Numbered from the stretch's first letter, positions 36,925-46,943 are shown. The stretch: 64,000 nucleotides of DNA from Thiotrichales bacterium (GCA_016938655.1 JAFGUG010000011.1:310001-374000); one strand, 5' to 3'. The notes: a model not told the origin generated them from the sequence alone. A program made the numbers and translations.

Positions 36925-37482
36925 GTGTCTGAATCAAAAAAAGAGTTCTTAACTTTCCGATTGAGCAAAGAAGAATTTGCTGTAGAAATTTTACGTGTTC
37001 AAGAGATTCGCGGTTGGGTTGAGCCAACACCATTGCCGAGTGTGCCGCACTATGTAAAAGGAGTGGTGGATTTGCGAGGTAATGTGGTGCCTATTATTGA
37101 TTTGCGTGAAAAGTTTGGCCTAGCCTTAACTTATGATGCAACCACGGTTGTGATTGTGGTTCACGTCTTTACCTCTCAGGGTGAGCGAGTGGTGGGCTTA
37201 GTTGTGGATGCTGTTTCGGATGTTCACAGTTTTAATATGTCGGAAATACAAGCCGCGCCAGATATCTCTACCTCTATTGATAGTCAATACATTATCGGGC
37301 TTTCTACGCTGTTTGAAGGTCAAGGTCAAAGCAGTATGAGTGCGGCCAGTGTTGATACTAAAGATAAAAAGCCGTCTAAAGGCCGAATGGTGATATTAAT
37401 TGATATTGATAGTTTGGCAAATGAAGGTCTGTTATCTCAAGTGTCTAACGCAGTAGATGATATGCCGATGGGGAATGGTTAA
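36925..37482 (+). CDS. CheW-like coupling protein
   Basis: 185 residues. One CheW domain (about 8-165: FLTFRLSKEEFAVEILRVQEIRGWVEPTPLPSVPHYVKGVVDLRGNVVPIIDLREKFG) linking chemoreceptors to CheA. The domain is interrupted by a Ser/Lys-rich insertion near 137-152 (GQGQSSMSAASVDTKDKK) before the last strand (KGRMVILIDID). GTG at 36925 is best, with GGAG six bases upstream; TTG at 36913 overlaps that site. No cheA or receptor gene lies nearby; the only other chemotaxis-type gene in the window is the CheB/CheR fusion at 58.6 kb. Confidence 0.88.
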   Translation: MSESKKEFLTFRLSKEEFAVEILRVQEIRGWVEPTPLPSVPHYVKGVVDLRGNVVPIIDLREKFGLALTYDATTVVIVVHVFTSQGERVVGLVVDAVSDVHSFNMSEIQAAPDISTSIDSQYIIGLSTLFEGQGQSSMSAASVDTKDKKPSKGRMVILIDIDSLANEGLLSQVSNAVDDMPMGNG

Positions 37483-37548
37483 ACCTGCTGAATTTTAAAG
37501 TGCAGAGCTAAGTTGCTCGCAACGCTTTTAATGGTGTAAGAATATAAG

Positions 37549-37580
37549 AGCCAGATGACGTTATGTCGTCTGGCTTTTTT
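37549..37580 (+). terminator. Terminator after the CheW-like gene
   Basis: AGCCAGATGAC / GTCGTCTGGCT (one G-U pair), 5-base loop, six T. Confidence 0.88.
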
Positions 37581-37632
37581 GTGTGCGTTATAAATTTGAA
37601 GTGATTGGCCCTTAATTAATCAAATTCAACGG

Positions 37633-39240
37633 TTATGAAAATTTTGCTTTTTTGGGTTTGAGTATGGTCGGTTTGGCCTTTAATTTGGTTTTAGGATAGT
37701 CCAAGTTGTAGTGCAATCCACGACTCTCCTTGCGACGTTGTGCGCTGATGACCATTAATTCAGCGACTTGAACTAAATTACGCAACTCTAATAAATCGCT
37801 GTAAACGGTGTGTTCATTGTAGTATTCGTTGATTTCGCGCTTTAAGTTACGGATACGTTGGCGTGCACGTTTAAGACGTTTATCGGTACGAACAATGCCC
37901 ACATAATCCCACATCACTCGGCGCAACTCATCCCAGTCATGGGTAACCAAGACTTTCTCTTTTGGATCCGTCACCCGGCTACTGTCCCACGCCTTCGGTA
38001 CTTCGAGATTGGTAACGCCTTTAAGGTAGGCCTGTTCAATACTGCGTTTGGCCATTTCGGCGAACACTAAGCCTTCAACCAGTGAGTTACTGGCTAATCG
38101 ATTAGCGCCGTGTAACCCGGTATAAGCGGCTTCACCAATGGCATATAAACCGTTCAATGAACTTTTTCCCTGCATGTTGGTGACAATGCCGCCGCAGGTG
38201 TAATGTGCGGCAGGCACAACTGGAATCTGCTGTGTACAAATATCAATGCCCGCTTTAAAGCAGCGTTCATAGATGGTCGGAAAGTGGTGCATGATTTGTT
38301 CACGTTCTAAATGGGTAATGTCTAAGTAGACGCAGTCAATCCCGTGCTTTTTCATCTCATGGTCAATGGCTCGTGCCACCACATCACGCGGCGCCAAATC
38401 TGCGCGCTCATGATATTCAGGCATAAAGGCATGCCCATTCGGAAGCCTTAAAATACCGCCTTCGCCCCGCACCGCTTCACTGATTAAGAAGGAACGGTCT
38501 TTTGGGTGGAACAAACAGGTGGGGTGAAACTGGTTAAATTCCATATTTCCCACCTTACAACCCGCACGCCATGCCATGGCAATGCCATCGCCGGTTGAGG
38601 TATCGGGGTTGCTGGTATAAAGGTACGCTTTACTGGCACCGCCGGTGGCTAAAACGGTAAAGTCGGCCCAAATGTCGGTAACCGTTTCATTGTTCTTATT
38701 GAGTACGTAAGCGCCAATACAACGGTCGCGTTTTTGATTTAAAATAAGATCAATTGAGATGTGTTCCGGGAGGACGGTAATGTTAGAGTGAAGCAATACT
38801 TTTTGGACCAGTGTATCCACAATCGACAGGCCTGTATGGTCTGCGGCATGAATCACTCGGCGATGACTGTGTCCGCCTTCTTGGGTTAAGTGAAAAGGGT
38901 AGTTGCATTGATCGCCTTCACAGCGACTAAAAGGCACACCTAACTCAATTAATTCTTGAATAGAGTGTGAAGCTTGCTCGGTAACAAGACGCACCACCTC
39001 AGGATCACACAGGCCTGCACCGGCTTCTAGGGTGTCATTTAGGTGTGAATCAATGCTGTCAAAAGGATCAAGAACCCCTGCAATTCCGCCTTGTGCGTAC
39101 TGAGTGCTGCCTTCGGAAAGTGCGGCCTTTGCCAGCAGGGTAACGGCGTGTTTATCGGCTAATTTAAGGGCCAATGATAAGCCTGCAATTCCACTCCCAA
39201 TCACTAAAACATCGGTTTTTATACTGTTAGATTGAATCAC
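37633..39240 (-). CDS. nadB: L-aspartate oxidase
   Basis: FAD enzyme oxidising aspartate to iminoaspartate, first step of de novo NAD synthesis. 535 residues. FAD-binding VLVIGSGIAGLSLALKLA at the N-terminus, STQYAQGGIAGV, HTHRRVIH-like HSHRRVIHAADHTG, and the catalytic-region FHPTCL and GEAAYTGLHGANRLASNSLVE. Basic C-terminal tail (KLKAKPTILKPKKAKFS). Two dispersed palindromes (38827, 39010), both read x-Gly-Leu. It is divergent from rseC, as nadB is from the rpoE-rse operon in many gammaproteobacteria. Confidence 0.95.
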   Translation of the reverse strand: MIQSNSIKTDVLVIGSGIAGLSLALKLADKHAVTLLAKAALSEGSTQYAQGGIAGVLDPFDSIDSHLNDTLEAGAGLCDPEVVRLVTEQASHSIQELIELGVPFSRCEGDQCNYPFHLTQEGGHSHRRVIHAADHTGLSIVDTLVQKVLLHSNITVLPEHISIDLILNQKRDRCIGAYVLNKNNETVTDIWADFTVLATGGASKAYLYTSNPDTSTGDGIAMAWRAGCKVGNMEFNQFHPTCLFHPKDRSFLISEAVRGEGGILRLPNGHAFMPEYHERADLAPRDVVARAIDHEMKKHGIDCVYLDITHLEREQIMHHFPTIYERCFKAGIDICTQQIPVVPAAHYTCGGIVTNMQGKSSLNGLYAIGEAAYTGLHGANRLASNSLVEGLVFAEMAKRSIEQAYLKGVTNLEVPKAWDSSRVTDPKEKVLVTHDWDELRRVMWDYVGIVRTDKRLKRARQRIRNLKREINEYYNEHTVYSDLLELRNLVQVAELMVISAQRRKESRGLHYNLDYPKTKLKAKPTILKPKKAKFS

Positions 39241-39396
39241 TTGTGTCCTTTAAAAGCAGGCTTAAGGGTTGGAGCTGTCTGTGTTAATACAGCTTTAAAC
39301 GTAATTTTTAAACTCTTTGATTATTATAGTTAAGTATTTAACGGCCTCGAAGAAATATGTTAGTTTAATCACAGTAAATAGAGAGTGAATAATGCG

Positions 39397-39885
39397 ATGC
39401 AACAGATAGAAAAAAATGAAAACCAGGTCACTTCTGAAAAGTGGTTGTTGTCTGAGGGCGAGGTGGTGGCACTTGAAGGTGACACTGTTTTTGTGAAAAC
39501 GCAGCGCCAATCTTCTTGTGGTGGTTGCCAGTCTGAATCCGGCTGTGGCACCTCAGCCTTAGCCAAGTTATTTTCGAATACCGGCAGTGCGCCGATTAGA
39601 ATGCGCAATACTTTAAATGCCAAACAGGGCGATAGAGTGTTGTTAAAGCTCGATGAGTCGCGTTTAGTTCTGCATGCCTTTATGGCTTATGGCCTTCCTT
39701 TGATTGGACTATTTTTGGGGGCGATAGTCTTGAAATCGGCAGGCCAGTCCCTATTTCAACTAGCAGAAGCCTCGGCTGAATTACTGTCTATTTTCGGTGG
39801 TTTGGTTGGGTTGATTGCAGGTTGGGCTTTTACAAAACGATTTTATAAACCAGCTATGCCGGTATTAGAGAAGGTTTTGAAGTAG
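39397..39885 (+). CDS. rseC: RseC/MucC family inner membrane protein
   Basis: 162 residues. Cysteines C41-x2-C44-x5-C50 in SSCGGCQSESGC sit ahead of two hydrophobic helices (about 92-115 and 130-150). The family modulates envelope stress sigma factor signalling or SoxR reduction. Here it is first in its transcript, without rpoE, rseA or rseB upstream. ATG at 39397 is preceded by GAGAG; GTG at 39385 is an alternative. Followed by degQ. Confidence 0.85.
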   Translation: MQQIEKNENQVTSEKWLLSEGEVVALEGDTVFVKTQRQSSCGGCQSESGCGTSALAKLFSNTGSAPIRMRNTLNAKQGDRVLLKLDESRLVLHAFMAYGLPLIGLFLGAIVLKSAGQSLFQLAEASAELLSIFGGLVGLIAGWAFTKRFYKPAMPVLEKVLK

Positions 39886-39979
39886 GTCTAGAAAATCGGA
39901 TTTTGTGACAATCTCTTTCAAGACTTTGTTCAGAGTGTATAAGTGGGTTTTTTGTACACTGACCATAAACATGTAGTGG

Positions 39980-40003
39980 GACTTCACAGAAGCGTTTGAA
40001 GTC
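39980..40003. promoter_or_regulatory. Inverted repeat upstream of the Do-like protease gene
   Basis: GACTTCA and TGAAGTC, perfect 7-base arms with a 10-base spacer, 45 bases before the ATG. A second short inverted repeat (AGTGTA...TACACT) lies near 39932-39958. Candidate operator. Confidence 0.4.
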
Positions 40004-40048
40004 ATCTCCAATGACAATCCAATAATTAAGTGATTAAAGGTGAAAAGA

Positions 40049-41521
40049 ATGAAACGATTTTCTTTGATTTTAGGGAGCTTTTTGAGTTTTGCACTCTTAA
40101 TGCAAGCCCCTTATGCCATGTCCAAACCTTCTGAACTGGCTAAGCCTTCGGATTCGGCAACGGTTTCGCCGCAAATGGTTGGTTTACCGGATTTTACTGC
40201 GCTGGTAGAAGAAAATAGTCCAGTCGTAGTTAATATCAGTACCACTAAGAAAATAACCCGAAAAGCCCCTCCACAATTTCGAGGTATGCCTGAAGAGATG
40301 CTGAGACATTTTTTTGGTATTCCTGGGTTTCAGTTGCCTGAGCAAGATAACCGTGGTGCGCCTGACGAGGGGGATCAACAAGAGTCTCACTCATTGGGTT
40401 CTGGTTTTATTGTGAGTGCAGATGGCTACATTTTGACCAACAATCATGTGATTGATGGCGCAGATGATATTGTGGTTAGAATGCGTAACCGTCAAGAGTT
40501 AAAGGCAACGGTTGTGGGTACCGATGCACGAACCGACGTGGCTCTCTTAAAAGTGGACGCGAAAGATTTACCGGTTGCTAAAATTGGACGTTCTAACAAC
40601 CTTAAACCCGGACAATGGGTCGTTGCCATTGGTGAACCATTTGGTCTGGATTACACTGTTACTCACGGTATTGTCAGTGCGGTTGGTCGTTCGTTGCCTG
40701 ATGACACCTACGTGCCATTTATTCAAACCGATGTGCCAATTAACCCAGGGAACTCAGGTGGCCCACTGTTTAACTTGAGCGGTGAAGTTGTTGGTGTTAA
40801 CGCTCAGATTTACAGCAAAAGTGGTGGCTCAATGGGCTTGTCGTTTTCGATTCCAATTGATATTGCAATGAATGTTGCTGAGCAATTAATGGATAACGGA
40901 AAAGTGAGTCGTGGGTTCTTAGGTGTGCAAGTTCAAGAGGTGACGAGCGATCTTTCTAAATCATTCGGTTTAGACGTGCCTACCGGTGCTCTGGTTGGTC
41001 AAACCTACCCAGATACGCCGGCTGAGCGCGCAGGTATTCGTGCGGGTGACATCATTCTAGAGTTCAATGGTTCAAAAGTCACAAAATCGGCAGACCTTCC
41101 GCCTTTGGTTGGGGTAACGAAAGTGAACACGCCTGTTAAGGTCAAGCTGCTTCGTCAAGGTAAGGAGATTACGGTCAAGGTCAAACTCACTGAACTTGAT
41201 AAAGCGGAACAACTTGCCGATCTTGAGCAGGGCGAGTCGGAAAGTGATCGTTTAGGTGCAATGGTTGAATCGTTGAGTAAAGAGGATTTAGATGCGCTTA
41301 ACCTGCCGTTTGGTGTGCTTGTAAAATCAACCTCATCGGGCGCGGCCAGCAAAGCCGGCATCTTACCGGGTGATATTTTAGTGACCATTGATTTTCAACC
41401 GGTTAAAAGTGTGGATGTTTTAAAACAGATACTTAAAGAAGCGCCAGAAGGACGTTCCTTGCCCGTGCGTGTTGTTAGAAACAAACGGTCTTTGTTCTTA
41501 CCGTTAGTACTAGGTAAGTAA
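40049..41521 (+). CDS. degQ: Do-like periplasmic serine protease (DegP/DegQ/MucD family)
   Basis: 490 residues. Signal peptide at residues 1-25, then a trypsin-like domain with triad His133 (TNNHVID), Asp163 (TDVALL) and Ser236 (NPGNSGGPL), and two PDZ domains (about 285-375 and 400-485). Degrades or refolds misfolded envelope proteins. ATG at 40049 follows AAGGTG; a GTG three codons upstream overlaps it. Position after rseC and before lepA matches mucD in Pseudomonas. Exact paralogue name (degP, degQ or mucD) cannot be fixed from sequence alone. Confidence 0.92.
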   Translation: MKRFSLILGSFLSFALLMQAPYAMSKPSELAKPSDSATVSPQMVGLPDFTALVEENSPVVVNISTTKKITRKAPPQFRGMPEEMLRHFFGIPGFQLPEQDNRGAPDEGDQQESHSLGSGFIVSADGYILTNNHVIDGADDIVVRMRNRQELKATVVGTDARTDVALLKVDAKDLPVAKIGRSNNLKPGQWVVAIGEPFGLDYTVTHGIVSAVGRSLPDDTYVPFIQTDVPINPGNSGGPLFNLSGEVVGVNAQIYSKSGGSMGLSFSIPIDIAMNVAEQLMDNGKVSRGFLGVQVQEVTSDLSKSFGLDVPTGALVGQTYPDTPAERAGIRAGDIILEFNGSKVTKSADLPPLVGVTKVNTPVKVKLLRQGKEITVKVKLTELDKAEQLADLEQGESESDRLGAMVESLSKEDLDALNLPFGVLVKSTSSGAASKAGILPGDILVTIDFQPVKSVDVLKQILKEAPEGRSLPVRVVRNKRSLFLPLVLGK

Positions 41522-41680
41522 TCGAGGGTTTTTAATTACAAGATTGAAATAAAAAGGTTCGTTAACCAATTAAGATAAGTCTGCGTTTTTGGTGAAATTA
41601 TCGTAAAATACGCAACAATTAATTTTAGAACCGCAACTTGAGTAAAGTTCGTTAAAAATGTAACGGACGTCACTGAAGAC

Positions 41681-41707
41681 AAAAGGGGCGATAAGCCCCT
41701 TTTTTTA
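41681..41707 (+). terminator. Terminator upstream of lepA
   Basis: AAAAGGGGC / GCCCCTTTT around loop GATAA followed by a T run. It separates rseC-degQ from lepA, so lepA should have its own promoter in 41707-41755 or depend on readthrough. Confidence 0.85.
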
Positions 41708-41755
41708 TAGTCATAAAACACTGTATTTGCTTGATTTGTAACCGCTGGAGCCTAA

Positions 41756-43561
41756 ATGTCAGACGCTTTAAAACTGATTCGAAATTTCTCAATCATCGCT
41801 CATATCGACCATGGTAAATCGACCATTGCCGATCGCTTTATTCACCTATGTGGTGGCCTGTCAGATCGTGAAATGGAAGCCCAAGTTTTGGATTCGATGG
41901 ATATTGAACGCGAACGCGGCATTACCATCAAGGCACAAAGTGTGACGTTGAACTACACGGCAAAAGACGGCAATACTTACCAGTTGAACTTTATCGATAC
42001 CCCAGGGCATGTTGACTTTTCGTACGAAGTGTCACGTTCGTTGGCGGCTTGTGAAGGGGCTTTATTGGTGGTTGATGCCTCGCAGGGCGTTGAAGCGCAA
42101 ACCGTTGCCAACTGCTACACTGCCATTGAGCAAGGCTTGGAAGTCTTGGTGGTATTAAATAAAATCGACCTGCCAGCGGCTGATCCCGATCGTGTTATTG
42201 AAGAAGTTGAAGAGATTATTGGCGTAGAGGCCAAAGACGCGGTGCGTGCCAGCGCCAAATCTGGAATCGGTATTGAAGAGACACTTGAAGACATTGTGGC
42301 TAAAATCCCACCGCCAACCGGAGATCCAGAGGCGCCATTAAAAGCGTTGATTATCGACTCTTGGTTTGATAACTACTTAGGTGTGGTTTCGTTAGTACGT
42401 GTCATTGATGGTCAAATTGGTAAGAAGACTAAAATGAAAGTCATGTCAACCAAAGAGGTTTATATGGTTGATGATGTGGGTATCTTTACGCCCAAACGCA
42501 AATCAACAGGCCTGCTACGTGCCGGTGAAGTGGGTTACGTTATCTCGGGAATTAAAGACATTGACGGTGCGCCAGTAGGCGATACATTGTGCGATGCGGC
42601 ACGTGAAGATGTGGATGCACTGCCAGGCTTTAAACCGGCACAGCCACGCGTTTTTGCAGGCCTGTTCCCAGTGAGTTCTGAACAATATGAAGACCTACGA
42701 GAAGCGTTGCGTAAATTACGCTTAAATGATGCGGCACTGCATTTTGAACCAGAAACTTCTGAGGCCCTTGGCTTTGGTTTTCGTTGTGGTTTCTTGGGTA
42801 TGTTGCACATGGAGATTGTGCAAGAACGTTTAGAACGCGAGTACAATCTTGATTTAATTACCACCGCACCAACGGTAATCTATGAAGTTCTAACCAAAGC
42901 CGGTAACGTCATTACCATTGATAACCCATCCGAACTACCGGATATGGGGATGATTGATGAGATTCGTGAACCGATTATTCAAGCAAACATACTTGTACCG
43001 CACGAGTATGTTGGTGCGGTTATGAAACTGTGTATTGAAAAACGTGGTGTACAAAAAGACATGCAGTATTCAGGTGGTCAAGTTTCAATCAACTATGAAC
43101 TGCCATTGAACGAAGTGGTACTGGATTTCTTTGACCGTTTAAAATCGTGCAGTCGTGGTTACGCATCTATGGATTATGAGTTTAAACGCTTCCAGGCCGA
43201 TGCCTTAACGCGTATCGACTTTATGATTAACGGTGAGAAAGTGGATGCTTTGGCGGTGATTGTGCACAGAAATTTTGCCGCACAACGTGGTAAAGTTATC
43301 ATCGAAAAGTTACGCGAAGTGATTCCGCGCCAGATGTTTGATGTGGCAATCCAAGCGGCAATTGGTGGCAAGATTATTGGCCGTTCTAACGTTAAGGCGT
43401 TGCGTAAAAACGTAACCGCTAAGTGTTACGGGGGTGACGTGTCACGTAAGAAGAAACTATTACAGAAGCAGAAAGAGGGTAAAAAACGCATGAAGTCAAT
43501 TGGTAGCGTCGAATTACCACAAGAGGCCTTCCTAGCCATCTTGGATACGGGAGGAGAGTAG
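41756..43561 (+). CDS. lepA: Elongation factor 4 (LepA)
   Basis: 601-residue translational GTPase resembling EF-G without its domain IV and with a unique C-terminal domain. G motifs: [30 protein letters not shown]. The C-terminal [25 protein letters not shown] is specific for LepA. Assists ribosome biogenesis or back-translocation under stress. Two dispersed palindromes (42508, 42658), each x-Gly-Leu. One base separates its stop from lepB ATG region, so coupled. Confidence 0.98.
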   Translation: MSDALKLIRNFSIIAHIDHGKSTIADRFIHLCGGLSDREMEAQVLDSMDIERERGITIKAQSVTLNYTAKDGNTYQLNFIDTPGHVDFSYEVSRSLAACEGALLVVDASQGVEAQTVANCYTAIEQGLEVLVVLNKIDLPAADPDRVIEEVEEIIGVEAKDAVRASAKSGIGIEETLEDIVAKIPPPTGDPEAPLKALIIDSWFDNYLGVVSLVRVIDGQIGKKTKMKVMSTKEVYMVDDVGIFTPKRKSTGLLRAGEVGYVISGIKDIDGAPVGDTLCDAAREDVDALPGFKPAQPRVFAGLFPVSSEQYEDLREALRKLRLNDAALHFEPETSEALGFGFRCGFLGMLHMEIVQERLEREYNLDLITTAPTVIYEVLTKAGNVITIDNPSELPDMGMIDEIREPIIQANILVPHEYVGAVMKLCIEKRGVQKDMQYSGGQVSINYELPLNEVVLDFFDRLKSCSRGYASMDYEFKRFQADALTRIDFMINGEKVDALAVIVHRNFAAQRGKVIIEKLREVIPRQMFDVAIQAAIGGKIIGRSNVKALRKNVTAKCYGGDVSRKKKLLQKQKEGKKRMKSIGSVELPQEAFLAILDTGGE

Positions 43562-43562
43562 C

Positions 43563-44333
43563 ATGAGTTTTGAACTAATATTAGTGGTTATCACCGCAAT
43601 TACCGGCGTGATTACCTACGTTGACCGTATTATTTGGCGTCCTAAACGTGAGCGTGCCTTGGCTACTGAAAATGAAACGATGCTGGTGGAATATGCTCGT
43701 TCATTGTTCCCCGTATTTTTAGTGGTGTTGATACTGCGCTCGTTTATTATTGAACCGTTCCGCATTCCGTCAGGTTCTATGTATCCAACCTTAGAAATTG
43801 GTGACTTTATTGCCGTCAGCAAATTCTCATACGGTATTAAGTTGCCGGTAACTCAGACTAAAATCTTACCGATCTCTGACCCAGAGCGAGGCGATGTTGT
43901 TGTCTTTGCTTACCCAAATGACCCTGCGGTTGACTATATCAAGCGTGTAATCGGTTTGCCTGGAGATGAAATTACGTATGTTGGTCGTACCGTGTTTGTA
44001 AATGGTGAAGCGGTAAAGCAAGAACCAATTGGTAAATACATTGGTAACGATTCTGGTTCGGTAATGGATGGCGCGAATGTGGCCAAAGAGACCTTACCCA
44101 ATGACCACTCCTATGAAATTTTGATGGATATGGACAAAACCAGTCGTGATATGAACACGGTGATTGTGCCTGAAGGCCATTACTTCATGATGGGTGATAA
44201 CCGTGATCACAGTAATGACAGCCGTTTTTGGGGCTTTGTGCCAGAGAAAAACCTAAAGGGGAAAGCCTTTGGTATCTGGATGAACTGGGATAACGGCATT
44301 CATTGGGGTCGTATCGGTAAAGGGATTGAGTAG
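43563..44333 (+). CDS. lepB: Signal peptidase I
   Basis: 256 residues. Removes Sec and Tat signal peptides. Two N-terminal hydrophobic segments (1-20 and about 48-64) flank a basic loop; the catalytic dyad is Ser72 (PSGSMYPT) and Lys127 (DYIKRVIGLPGD). The box GDNRDHSNDSRFWGFVP is intact. GGGAGGAG lies 6-13 bases before the ATG within the end of lepA. Between lepA and rnc in the conserved operon. Confidence 0.97.
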   Translation: MSFELILVVITAITGVITYVDRIIWRPKRERALATENETMLVEYARSLFPVFLVVLILRSFIIEPFRIPSGSMYPTLEIGDFIAVSKFSYGIKLPVTQTKILPISDPERGDVVVFAYPNDPAVDYIKRVIGLPGDEITYVGRTVFVNGEAVKQEPIGKYIGNDSGSVMDGANVAKETLPNDHSYEILMDMDKTSRDMNTVIVPEGHYFMMGDNRDHSNDSRFWGFVPEKNLKGKAFGIWMNWDNGIHWGRIGKGIE

Positions 44334-44335
44334 TC

Positions 44336-45058
44336 ATGGGTTCTAATTCTTCAGCTAAACCAACCGTATTGGACGCTGAACGGCTTGCCAAATTAAACCA
44401 GCTGTCTAAAAGCTTGGGTTATCAATTTACAGACATTGAATTCTTACAGAGAGCCTTAACGCATCGCAGTGTGGGCGCTAAAAACAACGAGCGTTTAGAG
44501 TTTTTAGGTGACAGTCTTGTCAACTTTATGATTGCGGATGTGCTCTATCACGAATATGCAAAACTGCCTGAAGGCGATATGAGCCGTGTGCGGGCGCATC
44601 TGGTTAAGGGTGAAACCTTGGCTGAAATTGGTATTGAATACAACTTAAGTGAGTATTTAGTTCTTGGGCCTGGCGAATTGAAAAGTGGCGGTTTTCGTCG
44701 TAACTCGATTATTGCTGATACCGTTGAAGCCATAATTGCGGCGGTATACGAAGATGGTGGTTTGGATAAATGTCGTGGTTTGGTTGAAAGTTTATATCGT
44801 CGACGTCTGGAAGAGCTGGACCCGAAAAAGATTGGTAAAGACAGTAAAACCCGTTTGCAAGAGTTGTTGCAGTCGTTTCAAGAACCCCTGCCTGAATACA
44901 GTATTATTAGTGTCAATGGCGCAGCCCATGACCAAGCGTTTACCGTATCGTGTTTCGTCGCCAAACTAAATACCAAGTTTGAAGCCACGGCTTCCAGTCG
45001 TCGTAAAGCGGAACAAAAGGCCGCGGCAATTGCCTTAAAAGCGTTTGATAAGAAATAA
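44336..45058 (+). CDS. rnc: Ribonuclease III
   Basis: 240 residues. Catalytic domain with signature NERLEFLGDSLVNF (residues 51-64) and a later acidic site near DTVEAIIAAVYEDGG; double-stranded RNA-binding domain from about 167 (SKTRLQELLQSF ... SRRKAEQKAAAIAL). Processes rRNA precursors and regulatory duplex RNAs. Starts two bases after lepB stop. Confidence 0.97.
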   Translation: MGSNSSAKPTVLDAERLAKLNQLSKSLGYQFTDIEFLQRALTHRSVGAKNNERLEFLGDSLVNFMIADVLYHEYAKLPEGDMSRVRAHLVKGETLAEIGIEYNLSEYLVLGPGELKSGGFRRNSIIADTVEAIIAAVYEDGGLDKCRGLVESLYRRRLEELDPKKIGKDSKTRLQELLQSFQEPLPEYSIISVNGAAHDQAFTVSCFVAKLNTKFEATASSRRKAEQKAAAIALKAFDKK

Positions 45059-45093
45059 GCAACACGCAAAAAAATAATCGATTTTTAAAAGTC

Positions 45094-45105
45094 AGCAGGC
45101 CTGCT
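45094..45105. repeat. Dispersed palindrome AGCAGGCCTGCT between rnc and era
   Basis: Perfect 12-mer, flanked on both sides by near-identical TTTTAAAAGTC tracts (a direct repeat). Sits within the otherwise compact operon. Confidence 0.9.
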
Positions 45106-45165
45106 CAGTTTTAAAAGTCGATTTTCTTTATCCACAATCGTTACAAATTTGAATTAGGTTAATGA

Positions 45166-46131
45166 ATGGATCACTCGGACAACACCCCAATGAATGACAT
45201 AGAAACACAGATGACGCAACCCGAAACCGATTATCAGTGTGGCTTTGCCGCGGTAATTGGTCGCCCAAATGTCGGTAAATCAACCATTATGAATGAGTTG
45301 TTGGGGCAAAAGTTGAGCATTACCTCACACAAACCGCAAACCACCCGTCACCGTATTCACGGGATTAGCACCACAGAAAAACACCAGATTATCTACATTG
45401 ATACCCCGGGTATGCACTTGGGTGGCCAAAAAAGCATCAACGATTACATGAATCGTACGGCTAACAGTGCGTTTGCCGATGTGGATGTGATTTTGTTTGT
45501 GGTGGAAGCGGGGCGCTGGAATAAAGAGGACCAAGCGGTTGCTAAAAAACTGGAAAACGTCAATGCACCTGTGGTGGTGGTCGTTAATAAGATTGATAAG
45601 TTTCCAAACAAAGAAGATTTGTTTCCGTTTATGCAAACGATATCTGAGAGTGTGAAATTCACCTCATTAATTCCCGTTTCGGCCTACAAAAAAAATGGTT
45701 TGAACTTGATTGTCGCTGAGGTGTTGAAGTTTTTGCCTAAGCAAGAAGCAATCTTTTCTGACGACTACATTACCGACCGTTCAACGCGCTTTTTAGCGTC
45801 TGAAATTATCCGTGAAAAACTCATGCGTACCTTGGGTGAAGAGGTGCCTTATGGCGCTACGGTTGAAATCGAGCAGTTTAAGTTTGACGAAGATGAAGAG
45901 CGTTGGGTGATTCATGCGCTTATTTTGGTGGAACGTCCTGGGCAAAAGAAAATTGTCATTGGTAAAAAAGGCGAGCAAATTAAAACCATGGGTATTCAAG
46001 CCCGCCGAGATTTAATTGCCTTAATGGATGCTCGTGTGCATTTGGAGTTGTGGGTGAAGGTCAAAGAGAACTGGTCGGACGATGCACGTGCGTTAGCCAG
46101 TTTGGGTTACAACGAAGACTACACCAGTTAA
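45166..46131 (+). CDS. era: GTPase Era
   Basis: 321 residues. After a polar N-terminal extension of about 25 residues, G1 GRPNVGKST (32-40), G3 DTPGMH and G4 NKID, then the C-terminal KH domain (RPGQKKIVIGKKGEQIKTMGIQARRDL). Binds the 3' end of 16S rRNA and assists 30S assembly. AGG site about 8 bases before the ATG. Follows rnc, precedes recO, as in most proteobacteria. Confidence 0.97.
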   Translation: MDHSDNTPMNDIETQMTQPETDYQCGFAAVIGRPNVGKSTIMNELLGQKLSITSHKPQTTRHRIHGISTTEKHQIIYIDTPGMHLGGQKSINDYMNRTANSAFADVDVILFVVEAGRWNKEDQAVAKKLENVNAPVVVVVNKIDKFPNKEDLFPFMQTISESVKFTSLIPVSAYKKNGLNLIVAEVLKFLPKQEAIFSDDYITDRSTRFLASEIIREKLMRTLGEEVPYGATVEIEQFKFDEDEERWVIHALILVERPGQKKIVIGKKGEQIKTMGIQARRDLIALMDARVHLELWVKVKENWSDDARALASLGYNEDYTS

Positions 46132-46159
46132 CCCATTAACGTTAAGCAGGGTGTTCTGA

Positions 46160-46882
46160 ATGGAGATTGTTCAGTCAGCTTATGTTCTGCACACTCGGGC
46201 ATATCGAGAAACCAGCGTGATTGCCACGTTTTTAACCCAAGACCACGGCAAAATAAATGGTGTGGTGCGCGGTGTGCGTGGTAAAACCCGCAGCAGTATG
46301 CAAAAAAATGCCACGCTGCAACCCTTTCAAAAACTGTCTATCGAATGGCGTGATAAACCGCACGCTAATAATGATTTGGTAACCATACGCACCGTTGAGT
46401 CCGAACCGGTGCGCTTCTTTTTGGAAGGCGAAAGCAGCTTTTGTGGCTTGTACCTTAATGAGTTGCTGTACCGATTACTCTATCCCAGAGTAGGCGTTGA
46501 AACTCTGTTTGAAGAGTATGAACAAGGTTTATTAAAACTGCTTAAAGTAACATCAAGAAATGAGCAGGCCTGGGTACTGCGTCAGTTTGAACTGCATTTG
46601 CTCACCGATCTTGGTGTGAGTTTGCACTTTGATTTAGATGCCAATAAACAAGCCATTGAATCCACAGCGCAATATCAATACTACCCAGAGATGGGGGCGT
46701 TTCCCGTTTTGGATGAACAAGCGGTCGGCAATGGTGTATTAATTTCCGGCGAATGCCTGTTAAAGCTGGCTGAGTTAAACTATTGCGAATCTTGTTTAGG
46801 TGCTTGGAAGCGCTTGTTGCGTCATGTACTTAATCTCTATTTAGGCTCCAAACCGATTATGACGCGTCAATTATTCAAGTAA
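46160..46882 (+). CDS. recO: DNA repair protein RecO
   Basis: 240 residues. N-terminal OB fold (AYVLHTRAYRETSVIATFLTQDHGKINGVVRGVRG) and helical C-terminal part. RecO with RecR loads RecA on SSB-coated gaps. No zinc-finger cysteine quartet, as in E. coli RecO; the C-terminal CESCLGAW is the closest remnant. One palindrome (46564) read as Gln-Ala-Trp. Between era and pdxJ. Confidence 0.93.
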   Translation: MEIVQSAYVLHTRAYRETSVIATFLTQDHGKINGVVRGVRGKTRSSMQKNATLQPFQKLSIEWRDKPHANNDLVTIRTVESEPVRFFLEGESSFCGLYLNELLYRLLYPRVGVETLFEEYEQGLLKLLKVTSRNEQAWVLRQFELHLLTDLGVSLHFDLDANKQAIESTAQYQYYPEMGAFPVLDEQAVGNGVLISGECLLKLAELNYCESCLGAWKRLLRHVLNLYLGSKPIMTRQLFK

Positions 46883-46943
46883 ACTAACCCCATTTCAGAT
46901 AGATATTTTTAAATTTTAGATTCACTGTTTTCAGGAGAAAGCT

